A DNA stretch of 64,000 nt from Thermomicrobium sp. (lineage in GTDB: Bacteria; Chloroflexota; Chloroflexia; Thermomicrobiales; Thermomicrobiaceae): assembly GCA_025060175.1 (NCBI GenBank), contig JANXBE010000003.1, positions 1 through 64,000 on the forward strand, read 5' to 3'. How positions within the stretch are numbered: position 1 is the first letter of the stretch; each line of letters begins with the position of its first letter. The notes under the pieces were generated by a model. That model did not search any database and had not been told where the DNA came from. It was given only the letters and a program-made list of their open reading frames with translations. Positions 8,854 through 16,397 of the stretch are shown piece by piece. The translations under genes and the position numbers were made by a program.

Positions 8854-8877
8854 GTTCACACTGTCACTCGTTCGAGG

Positions 8878-8965
8878 CCGAGGGGGTGGGATTCGAACCC
8901 ACGAGGCGCTCGTCACGCCTACCGCTTTTCGAGAGCGGCACCTTCAACCACTCGGACACCCCTCG
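8878..8965 (-). tRNA. tRNA-Ser(CGA)
   Basis: An 88-base class II tRNA on the minus strand: acceptor stem CGAGGGG/CCCCTCG, discriminator G, and anticodon stem CCGCT/AGCGG around loop CTCGAAA, giving anticodon CGA (codon UCG). A long variable arm and the T-arm GTGGG-TTCGAAT-CCCAC are present. CCA is not encoded. It follows tRNA-Arg by 34 bases, probably on one transcript. Confidence 0.95.
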
Positions 8966-8999
8966 GTGTGGTGGAAGGTGCTTCGGATGATCGGATCGG

Positions 9000-9072
9000 T
9001 ACGCCCGGAGGGACTCGAACCCCCGACCTTTAGGTCCGCAACCTAACGCTCTATCCACTGAGCTACGGGCGC
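9000..9072 (-). tRNA. tRNA-Arg(GCG)
   Basis: A 73-base tRNA on the minus strand. The acceptor stem is GCGCCCG/CGGGCGT (a G-U first pair) with discriminator A. The anticodon stem TTAGG/CCTAA encloses loop TTGCGGA, so the anticodon is GCG, reading CGC and CGU. Most bacteria instead use an ACG anticodon converted to inosine by TadA. A20 in the D-loop, an arginine identity element, is present. CCA is not encoded. Confidence 0.93.
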
Positions 9073-9115
9073 ACGCCTCGCTGCTCCTTGCCGGCTCCTT
9101 GCCCCGGCAGGGGAC

Positions 9116-9145
9116 AGTATAGCATGGGGCGACGCGTGGCGACAA
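9116..9145 (-). promoter_or_regulatory. promoter of the tRNA-Arg/tRNA-Ser(CGA) unit
   Basis: On the minus strand, TTGTCG (9140-9145) and TATACT (9116-9121) are 18 bp apart, with TGC just before the -10 (extended -10). The predicted start near 9109 is 37 bases before tRNA-Arg. Confidence 0.65.
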
Positions 9146-9259
9146 GGGGCAGACCGTGCTGTGGCGCCGCTCCGATCCGGTCGGTATCCAGCGCGCCGTC
9201 GCTCGGTTGCCAGAGCGATCGGGACGGGAGCGACCGTTCGATGGGGAGGTGGGGGTCGG

Positions 9260-9952
9260 TCACCGTGCAGCGCGAGTCACCAGTTCACGGAATCGGCGGA
9301 GCTGGATGCCGGGCGTCTCCCCGTCCTGGAACAAGGCCGATCCGGTGACGACGATGTCGGCGCCGGCCTGGACGACCGCTGCGACGTTCGAGAGCTTGAT
9401 ACCCCCGTCGACGGACAGGAGGCAGTGGAGACCAGCCGCGTCGATCGTGCGACGGAGCCGTTCCACCTTCCGCAACATCGCGGGAATGAGCGGTTGACCG
9501 CCGAAGCCCGGGTCGACGGTCATGAGCAGAACCACGTCCACGAAGGGAAGCACCTCCTCCACGCTCGCGAGCGGCGTCGCAGGGTTGAGCGCGACCCCGG
9601 CCAGCACCCCGCGCTCTCGGATGGCGTGGATCGTGCGGTGGAGGTGCACGGTGGCTTCCACATGGACGGTCAGCGCCGTTGCACCAGCCTCAGTGAACGC
9701 GTCGAGGTACCGTTCGGGTTCGACGATCATCAGATGCACGTCGAGCGGGAGCGTCGTCCGCTGTCGAATGGCTCGCACGATCGGAATGCCGAAGCTCAGG
9801 TTCGGGACGAACCGACCGTCCATGACGTCGAGATGGATCGCGTCGGCTCCCGCCGCCTCGAGCTCAGCGACGATCTCGCCGAGGCGCGCGAAGTCCGCGT
9901 TCAGAATCGACGGCGAGAGCAGGGGACGACGGTGACCGAACAGCGTACTCAT
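9260..9952 (-). CDS. rpe: ribulose-phosphate 3-epimerase
   Basis: A 230-residue TIM-barrel enzyme interconverting ribulose 5-phosphate and xylulose 5-phosphate in the pentose phosphate pathway. The family signatures are complete: SPSILNADFARL, the metal-binding HLDVMDGRFVPNLSFG, the second His in LDVHLMIVEP, MTVDPGFGGQPLIP, and the phosphate-binding VDGGIKLSNV. Starting at the ATG at 9952 gives the usual length; GAGGAGG lies about 11 bases upstream, so a start at 9979 remains possible. It is divergent from the molybdopterin-binding-domain gene. Confidence 0.93.
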   Translation of the reverse strand: MSTLFGHRRPLLSPSILNADFARLGEIVAELEAAGADAIHLDVMDGRFVPNLSFGIPIVRAIRQRTTLPLDVHLMIVEPERYLDAFTEAGATALTVHVEATVHLHRTIHAIRERGVLAGVALNPATPLASVEEVLPFVDVVLLMTVDPGFGGQPLIPAMLRKVERLRRTIDAAGLHCLLSVDGGIKLSNVAAVVQAGADIVVTGSALFQDGETPGIQLRRFRELVTRAAR

Positions 9953-10074
9953 GAGCAGGCGTGCCTCCTCGGGGACCATTCGGCGCAGCCTCGGATGGCC
10001 GCGGTCCGCTGCAGAGTGTAGCGCTCGACGATCGGCTATGCTTGCGTCGGACGTCCGGGAGAGGGGTCTGGAGG

Positions 10075-11106
10075 ATGCGTCGCACGTGGTACCGTGTCGG
10101 TGACGAACCGGTGCCGGAGGGTGCTGTCCTGCGCCGCGATGTGGTCGTAGAGGGGGACGGCCGGCGGCAGTTCCGGCGTGGGACACCGCTGCGCGAGGTG
10201 TTGGCTAGTCCGGGGCTGACTCCGGGCATCCGCGTGCCGATCGCTGCTCCCGTGCCAGGAGAGTTGGAACAGCATGCGGCATCCCGACGGATCGCAGTGG
10301 CGATCGCGGGTCCGGGGACGGTGCTGGACGAACCGCATCAGGGACAGGTGAACGTTCGGGCTGCGACGTTCGGCGTCGTGCGGGTCGAGGAGCGCCGCTT
10401 GCAGCGACTGGTCGGGACGGGTCGCGCGCTCGTGGCGACGGTCTTGGACGGACGAGTGGCGGAAGCGGGGGAAGTGATCGCGATCGCGAAGGCGCCGGCG
10501 CTCTTCGTGCCGGGCCAGGCACTCGAGCGCGCGCTCGCGCTGCTCGGTGGCGAGGCAGTCGTTCGTGTCGCACCGTTCCGTGCGCGTCGGGTCGCACTCT
10601 TGGCCGGTGAGCGTGTTCGTCCCGCGGCACTGACGATCGCGACACAGGTACTGGGGGAAAAGCTCCAGCGACTCGGAGCGTCGCTCGAGGTGAGCGAGCG
10701 CTTGGAACGAGACGACGTGTCGACGATCGCCGAGCGGACCGCGCAGTGGCGCGGTGCTGGTATCGAGCTGATTCTCACGGCGGGATCGATCCTGCTCGAT
10801 CCCGACGATCCGTTCCTGCGAGCACTCCAGCGACTCCGTGCCCGCTTGGCGCTCCGCGGTGCCCCGGTCGATCCGGGAACGATGTTTTGGGTCGCGTACC
10901 TGGACGACGTGCCGATCGTCGGTTTGGCCAGCTGCGAGATGTACGGGCGGATTTCCGTGTTCGACCTGGCATTGCCGTACGCCTTGGCGAGAGAGCCACT
11001 GGACCGGGTACTGTTCGCCCGGCTGGCGCACGGCGGCTTACTGGAGGACACGCAGTCGGCGCGCCTCCCTCGTGCCTGGCGCACCGATCGGGAAAGCGCG
11101 GGCTGA
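10075..11106 (+). CDS. molybdopterin-binding (MoaB/MogA-like) domain protein
   Basis: A 343-residue protein. The C-terminal two thirds resembles the MoCF/MogA-like molybdopterin-binding fold also found in MoeA and CinA: a segment RRVALLAGERVRPAAL starts the domain, and LILTAGSILLDPDDP corresponds to the usual nucleotide/cofactor loop. The N-terminal part (about 1-170) is not recognised beyond similarity to proteins labelled molybdopterin-binding protein. No other cofactor gene is nearby, so a biosynthetic role is not supported by context. The ATG at 10075 has GAGAGGGG eight bases upstream and GGAGG directly before it. Confidence 0.6.
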   Translation: MRRTWYRVGDEPVPEGAVLRRDVVVEGDGRRQFRRGTPLREVLASPGLTPGIRVPIAAPVPGELEQHAASRRIAVAIAGPGTVLDEPHQGQVNVRAATFGVVRVEERRLQRLVGTGRALVATVLDGRVAEAGEVIAIAKAPALFVPGQALERALALLGGEAVVRVAPFRARRVALLAGERVRPAALTIATQVLGEKLQRLGASLEVSERLERDDVSTIAERTAQWRGAGIELILTAGSILLDPDDPFLRALQRLRARLALRGAPVDPGTMFWVAYLDDVPIVGLASCEMYGRISVFDLALPYALAREPLDRVLFARLAHGGLLEDTQSARLPRAWRTDRESAG

Positions 11107-11120
11107 GCGTCCGTGCCGCG

Positions 11121-11126
11121 TATACT
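11121..11126 (+). promoter_or_regulatory. possible -10 element before fhaA
   Basis: TATACT, the -10 hexamer seen elsewhere in the window, lies 25 bases before the ATG at 11152. No convincing -35 hexamer stands 16-18 bp upstream. Confidence 0.35.
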
Positions 11127-11151
11127 GCACAGGGAACGGTGAGGCGGCAGG

Positions 11152-11898
11152 ATGCTCGGAAAACTCCAACGCTTCGAAGACTTCGTCGAGCGCTTGATGG
11201 AAGGCACGGTCGGGCGCATCTTCCGGACGACAGTCCAGCCGGCCGAGATCGCTCGACGGCTGGAGCGAGCCATGGACGCACAGCAACATCCGACGCCGGA
11301 AGGGCCGATCGTCCCGAACGACTACGTGGTGCGATTCCATCCGGAGGATTTCGTCCAGTTCGCCGATTTCGCTGACTCGCTGGCCTTGCAGCTCGAGGAG
11401 TGGTTGCTCGACGTCGCCGAGGAGCGCGACTACGGGTTCGTCGACCAAGTGCGCGTACGGCTGGTCGGCGATCCCTCGATACCGCGGCGACAGATCGCAG
11501 TCGAAGCCTCCATCGCCCACCTGCCTGTGGAAGACTTCGCGGGGCGTCAGCTGTGGCAGCGAACCGAGGTGTACCGGGTCTTGCACGATACGGGCAATGT
11601 GCCCCGGGCCTTCGTGCGCATCCTCGAAGGCCCACAGGCTGGCCAGACGTTCTTGATTCGGAAGCGAACGACCACGATCGGACGGGCGCTCGACAACGAT
11701 ATCGTGCTGGAAGCGTTGGACGTTTCGCGACGCCATGCGCGGATCGAATACGCCGATGGTCGCTTCGTGGTTTGCGATCAGGGGTCGACGAACGGGACTT
11801 TCGTGAACGGGAACCGAGTGGAACGGGCGTGCCTGCGGAGCGGCGATCGGCTCGCCCTCGGCACGGTCGTCCTCGAATTCACGACCGCTGGATCCTGA
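11152..11898 (+). CDS. fhaA: DUF3662 and FHA domain protein, FhaA-like
   Basis: A 248-residue cytosolic protein. Residues 1-110 form the DUF3662 domain typical of FhaA (LQRFEDFVERLMEGTVGRIF, then PAEIARRLERAMD). Residues about 160-245 are a forkhead-associated domain binding phosphothreonine peptides, with the GRALDNDIVL, SRRHARIE and GSTNGTFVNG motifs intact. In Actinobacteria, FhaA partners Ser/Thr kinases and cell-wall regulators. Here it sits 10 bp before a second FHA gene, but no kinase is in the window. A PP2C phosphatase is 15 kb away. Confidence 0.88.
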   Translation: MLGKLQRFEDFVERLMEGTVGRIFRTTVQPAEIARRLERAMDAQQHPTPEGPIVPNDYVVRFHPEDFVQFADFADSLALQLEEWLLDVAEERDYGFVDQVRVRLVGDPSIPRRQIAVEASIAHLPVEDFAGRQLWQRTEVYRVLHDTGNVPRAFVRILEGPQAGQTFLIRKRTTTIGRALDNDIVLEALDVSRRHARIEYADGRFVVCDQGSTNGTFVNGNRVERACLRSGDRLALGTVVLEFTTAGS

Positions 11899-11908
11899 GT
11901 CGCTCTCG

Positions 11909-12361
11909 ATGGAGTGGCTGACGCAGCTGCCGTTCGAGTGGTTCGTGTTGCTCTTGCGCCTCGTCTTCGCGTTCCTCCTGTACTTCTTCATCTTCCTCGT
12001 CGCTCGGGTTACCCTCCGGGAACTGGCTGCAGTCGGGGAAGTGGGCGGAGGCCACGACGGTCCTCCCGGTCACTTGATCGTTCAGTCTCCCGGGACGACG
12101 GGCTTGCGACCCGGTACTCGTCTCCCGTTGGAACCGGTCACGGTCATCGGTCGCCACCCGTCGTGCACCATTCGACTCGACGATTCGTTCGTGTCGACCG
12201 AACACGCTCAGTTGACGTGGGAGCACGGACGATGGTGGATCGCGGATCTCAAGAGTACGAACGGAACGCGAGTCAACGGACGTCCAGTGACCGCTCCCAC
12301 CGGATTGCGCTACGGCGACGTGATCGAGATCGGCGATGTTCGGCTCGTGCTCGCACCGTGA
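11909..12361 (+). CDS. fhaB: membrane-anchored FHA domain protein, FhaB-like
   Basis: A 150-residue protein with one N-terminal membrane helix (about residues 10-33, FVLLLRLVFAFLLYFFIFLV) followed by a C-terminal FHA domain: TVIGRHPSCTIRL, STEHAQL and KSTNGTRVNG. The layout matches FhaB/FipA of the actinobacterial fhaAB-rodA-pbpA-pknAB cluster, though the rest of that cluster is missing here. The 10-bp gap after fhaA indicates co-transcription. Its role is probably phosphothreonine-dependent recruitment at the membrane; the partner is unknown. Confidence 0.85.
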   Translation: MEWLTQLPFEWFVLLLRLVFAFLLYFFIFLVARVTLRELAAVGEVGGGHDGPPGHLIVQSPGTTGLRPGTRLPLEPVTVIGRHPSCTIRLDDSFVSTEHAQLTWEHGRWWIADLKSTNGTRVNGRPVTAPTGLRYGDVIEIGDVRLVLAP

Positions 12362-12603
12362 TGATGGGTCGGATCGCTCGCGGGCGTCCGCACCGCCGCC
12401 CAGGCAAGAGTTCCTCGCACGCAGCGTGGGCCGCGACGGAGGGTGGGACGACCAGGGCCAGGATGCTAGGATGAGGGCGAACCGAGCGGTCACAGGAGCG
12501 GTCTTGCAGGGAACCGCTTTCCTGTTGCTATGACCGTGGCGAGCGCGCCGAGCACATGGTGTGGGAACGGCGCGACACGCGGACACCGAGGGAAGGGGGA
12601 TCG

Positions 12604-14355
12604 GTGAGGGTTCTGCGACTTCTCGTCGTGGGTTGGCTCGTCCTCGGGCTGCTGCCGTTGGGACCGACCGCACCGGCCGTCAGGGCGGCGGCACCGAGCG
12701 TACCGGAAGACCTGGAGATGCCGCGGTACTTTCCTGAAACAGGCTTCTGGGTGCAAGGCCCCTTCCGTCGCTTCTGGGAGACGCAGGGCGGACTCTTCGT
12801 CTTCGGCTATCCGATCACGGGCGTCTTCCAACAGGACGGATTTTGGCGACAGTACTTCGAACGAGCAGTCTTCGAGTATCACCCGGAGAAAGCGGGGACG
12901 GTAGACGAGGTGCAGCTGGTGCGGGTGGGAGCCTGGCGCGTGAGTGGGCGCGAGAACGAGCCGCCGTTCCGGCCGATCGCCTGGTTCCAGGACACCCGCG
13001 ATCGGCGCTACTTCCCGGAGACGCAACATTCCCTCGCCTCTGGCTTCAAGAGCTACTGGGACCGCTACGGGGGGTGGCGCGTGTTCGGGTTGCCGCTTTC
13101 CGAAGAGTTCACCGAGCCGAACCCACCGCCACCGGCCGGTGACGGCAAGCCCTATACGGTGCAGTACTTCGAGCGCGCCCGGTTCGAATACCATCCGGAG
13201 CATCGCGGGACACCGTACGAGGTCCTGTTGGGGTTGCTGGGTCGCGAGTACCTCCAAGCACGCGGCGCTCCAGCGGAGGCGCTCGCTCGCCAAGATCCCG
13301 CACTTCCTCCCTATGATCCGATCCGCAAGCGGCAGTACGGTCCGCACGTCGGATACGGGTTCAATATCGCGTGGCGGGGTGACAACGACGGTGACGGGTT
13401 CAACCAACGGACGATGGACTTGGTCAAGAACGCTGGCTTCTCCTGGGTCCGGATCCAGGCGATCTGGCGCGACATCGAGCCGCGACAAGGGAGATACGAC
13501 ACCCACGCGTTGGATCGGATCATCGACGCGACGTCGCGCAACGGGATCAAGGTCGTCGTCAGCGTGGTGAAGGCACCGACCTGGGCCGACCCGAACGGTG
13601 GTATCCCTGCCGATCCGGCGCCGTTCGGGAAGCTCATGGAGTTTCTCGCCAAACGATACGCTGGAAGGGTACACGCCTGGGAGATCTGGAACGAGCAGAA
13701 TCTCGCGTACGAGACGGGCGGCCACGTCGATGTCGCACGGTACGTGGCGCTGCTGAAAGCGGGATACCAAGGAGTGAAACGGGGCGACCCGCGCGCGCTG
13801 GTGTTGTTCGGGGGGCTGACGCCGACGGGGGTGATGGATCCCGCGATCGCGATCGACGATGTCGAGTATCTGCGTCGCGCGTACGCATACAACAACGGCG
13901 AAATTCGGCAGTACTTCGACCACCTCGCGACGCATCCGGGAGGAACCTTGAACCCCCCTGACACGTTATGGCCGGAACGACCAGGTCCGGGACCAGGCTG
14001 GCTGGATCATCCTAGCTTCTACTTCCGACGCGCTGAGCAGTTACGGCAGGTGATGGTGGAGAACGGTGACGCGGCGAAGCAGATCTGGCTGACCGAGTTC
14101 GGTTGGTCGACGGCCAACCAAGCGCCCGGGTACGAGTACGGGAACTACGTGAACGAACAGCAGCAAGCGCAATACTTGGTGCGAGCATTCCAGATCGCTC
14201 GGACACAGTGGCCGTGGGCAGGGGTTCTCCTGGTCTGGAATCTGAACTTCAGTACCATCACGCAGCCGAGCGATGAGAAGTTCCCGTGGTCGGTGGTGTA
14301 CGCCGATTGGAGCCCGCGCCCGTCCTATCGCGCGTTGCAGGAGATGCCGAAGTGA
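12604..14355 (+). CDS. secreted protein: YFPETG repeats plus GH-A glycoside hydrolase-like domain
   Basis: A 583-residue secreted protein. The GTG at 12604 follows GGAAGGGGGATCG and gives a classical signal peptide ending near AVRAAA. Two ~80-residue repeats follow (about 42-115 and 136-220), each opening with YFPET, passing through an FGYPI or FGLPL turn, and closing with QYFERAxFEYHPE. Such repeats are frequent in Chloroflexi exported proteins and may be wall-binding. From about residue 240 a TIM-barrel domain closely parallels the lipoprotein at 1699-2907; the candidate catalytic pair is Glu364 (WNEQNL) and Glu498 (LTEFGW). The substrate is unknown. It is translationally coupled to the next gene. 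Confidence 0.75.
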   Translation: MRVLRLLVVGWLVLGLLPLGPTAPAVRAAAPSVPEDLEMPRYFPETGFWVQGPFRRFWETQGGLFVFGYPITGVFQQDGFWRQYFERAVFEYHPEKAGTVDEVQLVRVGAWRVSGRENEPPFRPIAWFQDTRDRRYFPETQHSLASGFKSYWDRYGGWRVFGLPLSEEFTEPNPPPPAGDGKPYTVQYFERARFEYHPEHRGTPYEVLLGLLGREYLQARGAPAEALARQDPALPPYDPIRKRQYGPHVGYGFNIAWRGDNDGDGFNQRTMDLVKNAGFSWVRIQAIWRDIEPRQGRYDTHALDRIIDATSRNGIKVVVSVVKAPTWADPNGGIPADPAPFGKLMEFLAKRYAGRVHAWEIWNEQNLAYETGGHVDVARYVALLKAGYQGVKRGDPRALVLFGGLTPTGVMDPAIAIDDVEYLRRAYAYNNGEIRQYFDHLATHPGGTLNPPDTLWPERPGPGPGWLDHPSFYFRRAEQLRQVMVENGDAAKQIWLTEFGWSTANQAPGYEYGNYVNEQQQAQYLVRAFQIARTQWPWAGVLLVWNLNFSTITQPSDEKFPWSVVYADWSPRPSYRALQEMPK

Positions 14356-15254
14356 ATGAGGCGGTCGTGAACACTCCACTGCAAGGAGTCTTGCCGATCA
14401 GGGGCAGCCTGTCGCTGATTTTGCCAGCGTACAACGAAGCGGCCAACCTCGAAGCAGTCGTCCGGCGTGCCTGCGAGGTCCTCCCGCGGCTGGTCGAGCA
14501 GTTCGAGATCGTGATCGTCGACGATGGAAGTCGCGACGGGACGGGCGAGATCGCGGAGCGGTTGGCGCGGGACGATGCACGAATCCGCGTCATCCACCAT
14601 CCGGTGAACCGAGGTTACGGAGCGGCACTCCGCTCCGGCTTCGCTGCGGCGCGCGGTGACCTGATCATGTTCATGGACGCCGACCAGCAGTTCGATCCGG
14701 CCGATCTCGCCCACTTGGCCCCGTTCGTGCACCACGCCGATATCGTCGCTGGCTATCGCGTTCGTCGACGGGATCCGTGGCAGCGGCTCGTCTACGCCGC
14801 GATCTTCAACGTCGCGATGCGAGTGCTCTTCGGCATCGCGGTGCGGGATATCGACTGCGCGTTCAAGGTGCTGCGAGGCGACCTGGTCCGAGCGATCGAG
14901 CTGCGGATGGATGGCGCGCTGGTGAATACCGAACTGTTGGCGAAGGCCCAGCGCGCCGGGGCGACGATCGTGGAGGTCGGTGTCCAGCACTACCCGCGGC
15001 TGAGCGGTGAGCCGTCCGGTGGCAGTCTCCGGGTGATCACGCGGGCGATACGGGAAGTGGCGCAGCTCTGGTGGATGCTGCTGTGGTATCGACCACCGAT
15101 CGGCGTGGGAAGCGGACGGCCACAGCCTCGTTCGAGTCAGCTGCTGCGTGCCGCTGGACTGGGAGTACTCGCGTGCTCGACGCTGTGGTGGCTCTGGCGA
15201 CGCTGCGGGCGAGCGCGTGCTCCCCGCCGATCCTCGACGGCATCGGGTGAGTGA
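14352..15254 (+). CDS. family 2 glycosyltransferase, dolichol-phosphate mannosyltransferase-like
   Basis: A 300-residue GT-A fold glycosyltransferase, probably transferring a sugar from a nucleotide donor to a polyprenyl phosphate at the membrane. It shows SLILPAYNEAANLEAVVRR, the nucleotide-binding IVIVDDGSRDGTGEIAE, the metal-binding MFMDADQQFDP, and the family-typical DIDCAFKVLR. The C-terminus has a single hydrophobic segment (AAGLGVLACSTLWWLW). The GTG start overlaps the preceding stop in GTGA, a typical coupling site. The link to the secreted hydrolase suggests a shared envelope polysaccharide, which is inference. Confidence 0.82.
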   Translation: MNEAVVNTPLQGVLPIRGSLSLILPAYNEAANLEAVVRRACEVLPRLVEQFEIVIVDDGSRDGTGEIAERLARDDARIRVIHHPVNRGYGAALRSGFAAARGDLIMFMDADQQFDPADLAHLAPFVHHADIVAGYRVRRRDPWQRLVYAAIFNVAMRVLFGIAVRDIDCAFKVLRGDLVRAIELRMDGALVNTELLAKAQRAGATIVEVGVQHYPRLSGEPSGGSLRVITRAIREVAQLWWMLLWYRPPIGVGSGRPQPRSSQLLRAAGLGVLACSTLWWLWRRCGRARAPRRSSTASGE

Positions 15255-15482
15255 CGCCGGGAGTCGGCTGGGCACAGTGGTCAGGGAGCGGTTGTCCGCT
15301 GACCACCCGTGGTGGGTACCCGCGCGACCCAGGTGGCGAGGCGAAGAGGTTGCGGCGAACTGGCGAATGCCGTTGACCCGGCGACTCGGAACCGGGGCGA
15401 CGAGCGTCGGGTTCTCTGCCTGTCGCGGGCAGCTGGACGAACGCTCGGAAGTAGTCCTGACGCTCGTCGCGACGGGACGGAC

Positions 15483-16331
15483 TCACGGGAGTGGGCCCTC
15501 CCGTCTGTTCGCGGACACGAGCTGTTGCGGTAGGGAACGGTTGAAACTGCCGGAGCGATACCCTTCCAGGTCGAGCGTGACGAACTCGTAGCCCGCTGCG
15601 CGGAGGCGCGCCACGATCTCCTCCCGGCACGCGAGTGCCCGCGGAAAATCCTCCGGTTGGAGTTCGAGCCGCGCGATCTGTTCGTGATGGCGCACCCGGA
15701 ACGCCCGGAAACCGAGTTCGCGTAGCGCCCGCTCTGCAGCAGCCACCTGCCTGAGCTTCTCGACCGTGATCTCGGTTCCGTAAGGGAAGCGCGAGGAGAG
15801 ACACGCATAGGCTGGCTTGTCCCACGTCCGCAGACCGAACAGTCGACTCAGTGCGCGGATTTCCTGTTTGGTCAGGCCGACATCGGCCAATGGGTGCAGG
15901 ATGCCGAGGCGATGCGCGGCACGGAGGCCGGGACGGAAATCATGCAAGTCGTCTGCATTGGTGCCGTCCACGACCGCTGCGAAGCCCTCGGCTCGGGCGA
16001 GGTCGCGGAGCTTGCCGTACAGCTCGTTCTTGCAAAAGTAGCAGCGCTGGTGGGAATTCATCGTATAGCGTGGATCGGTCAGTTCCTCGGTGCGGACGAG
16101 CACGTGCCGAACGCCGAGTTCGTGCGCGATCTGCCGGGCTTCGTCGATTTCCCCTTCGGGATACGTTTCGGACAATCCCGTGGCAGCGAGGACACGGTCA
16201 CCGAGTGCCTGCCGAGCTGCGTGCAGCAACAGCGTGGAATCGACGCCTGCGCTGAACGCCACCACGACCGATCCGAGTCCCCGGAGCCGTTCGAGCAATC
16301 GGTCATACTTCGCCTGGAGTTGGTCGTGCAT
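15483..16331 (-). CDS. larE: ATP-dependent sacrificial sulfur transferase LarE
   Basis: A 282-residue PP-loop enzyme. Family knowledge: LarE adenylates the pyridinium dicarboxylate precursor of the nickel-pincer cofactor of lactate racemase and donates sulfur from its own cysteine. The PP-loop reads FSAGVDSTLLLHA and the donor position is Cys177 in YACLSSRFPYGTEI, matching Cys176 of Lactobacillus LarE; HQRCYFCKNELY is also conserved. The ATG at 16331 follows GGAG by six bases. larA, larB and larC are not in the window, so the client enzyme is unknown. Confidence 0.87.
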   Translation of the reverse strand: MHDQLQAKYDRLLERLRGLGSVVVAFSAGVDSTLLLHAARQALGDRVLAATGLSETYPEGEIDEARQIAHELGVRHVLVRTEELTDPRYTMNSHQRCYFCKNELYGKLRDLARAEGFAAVVDGTNADDLHDFRPGLRAAHRLGILHPLADVGLTKQEIRALSRLFGLRTWDKPAYACLSSRFPYGTEITVEKLRQVAAAERALRELGFRAFRVRHHEQIARLELQPEDFPRALACREEIVARLRAAGYEFVTLDLEGYRSGSFNRSLPQQLVSANRREGPLP

Positions 16332-16397
16332 CGGACGCTCCGTTCGTCGCGGTTTCGCCACCGTCGGGCAAGGGTAGCACAGCAGAGGTGGTGAGCA

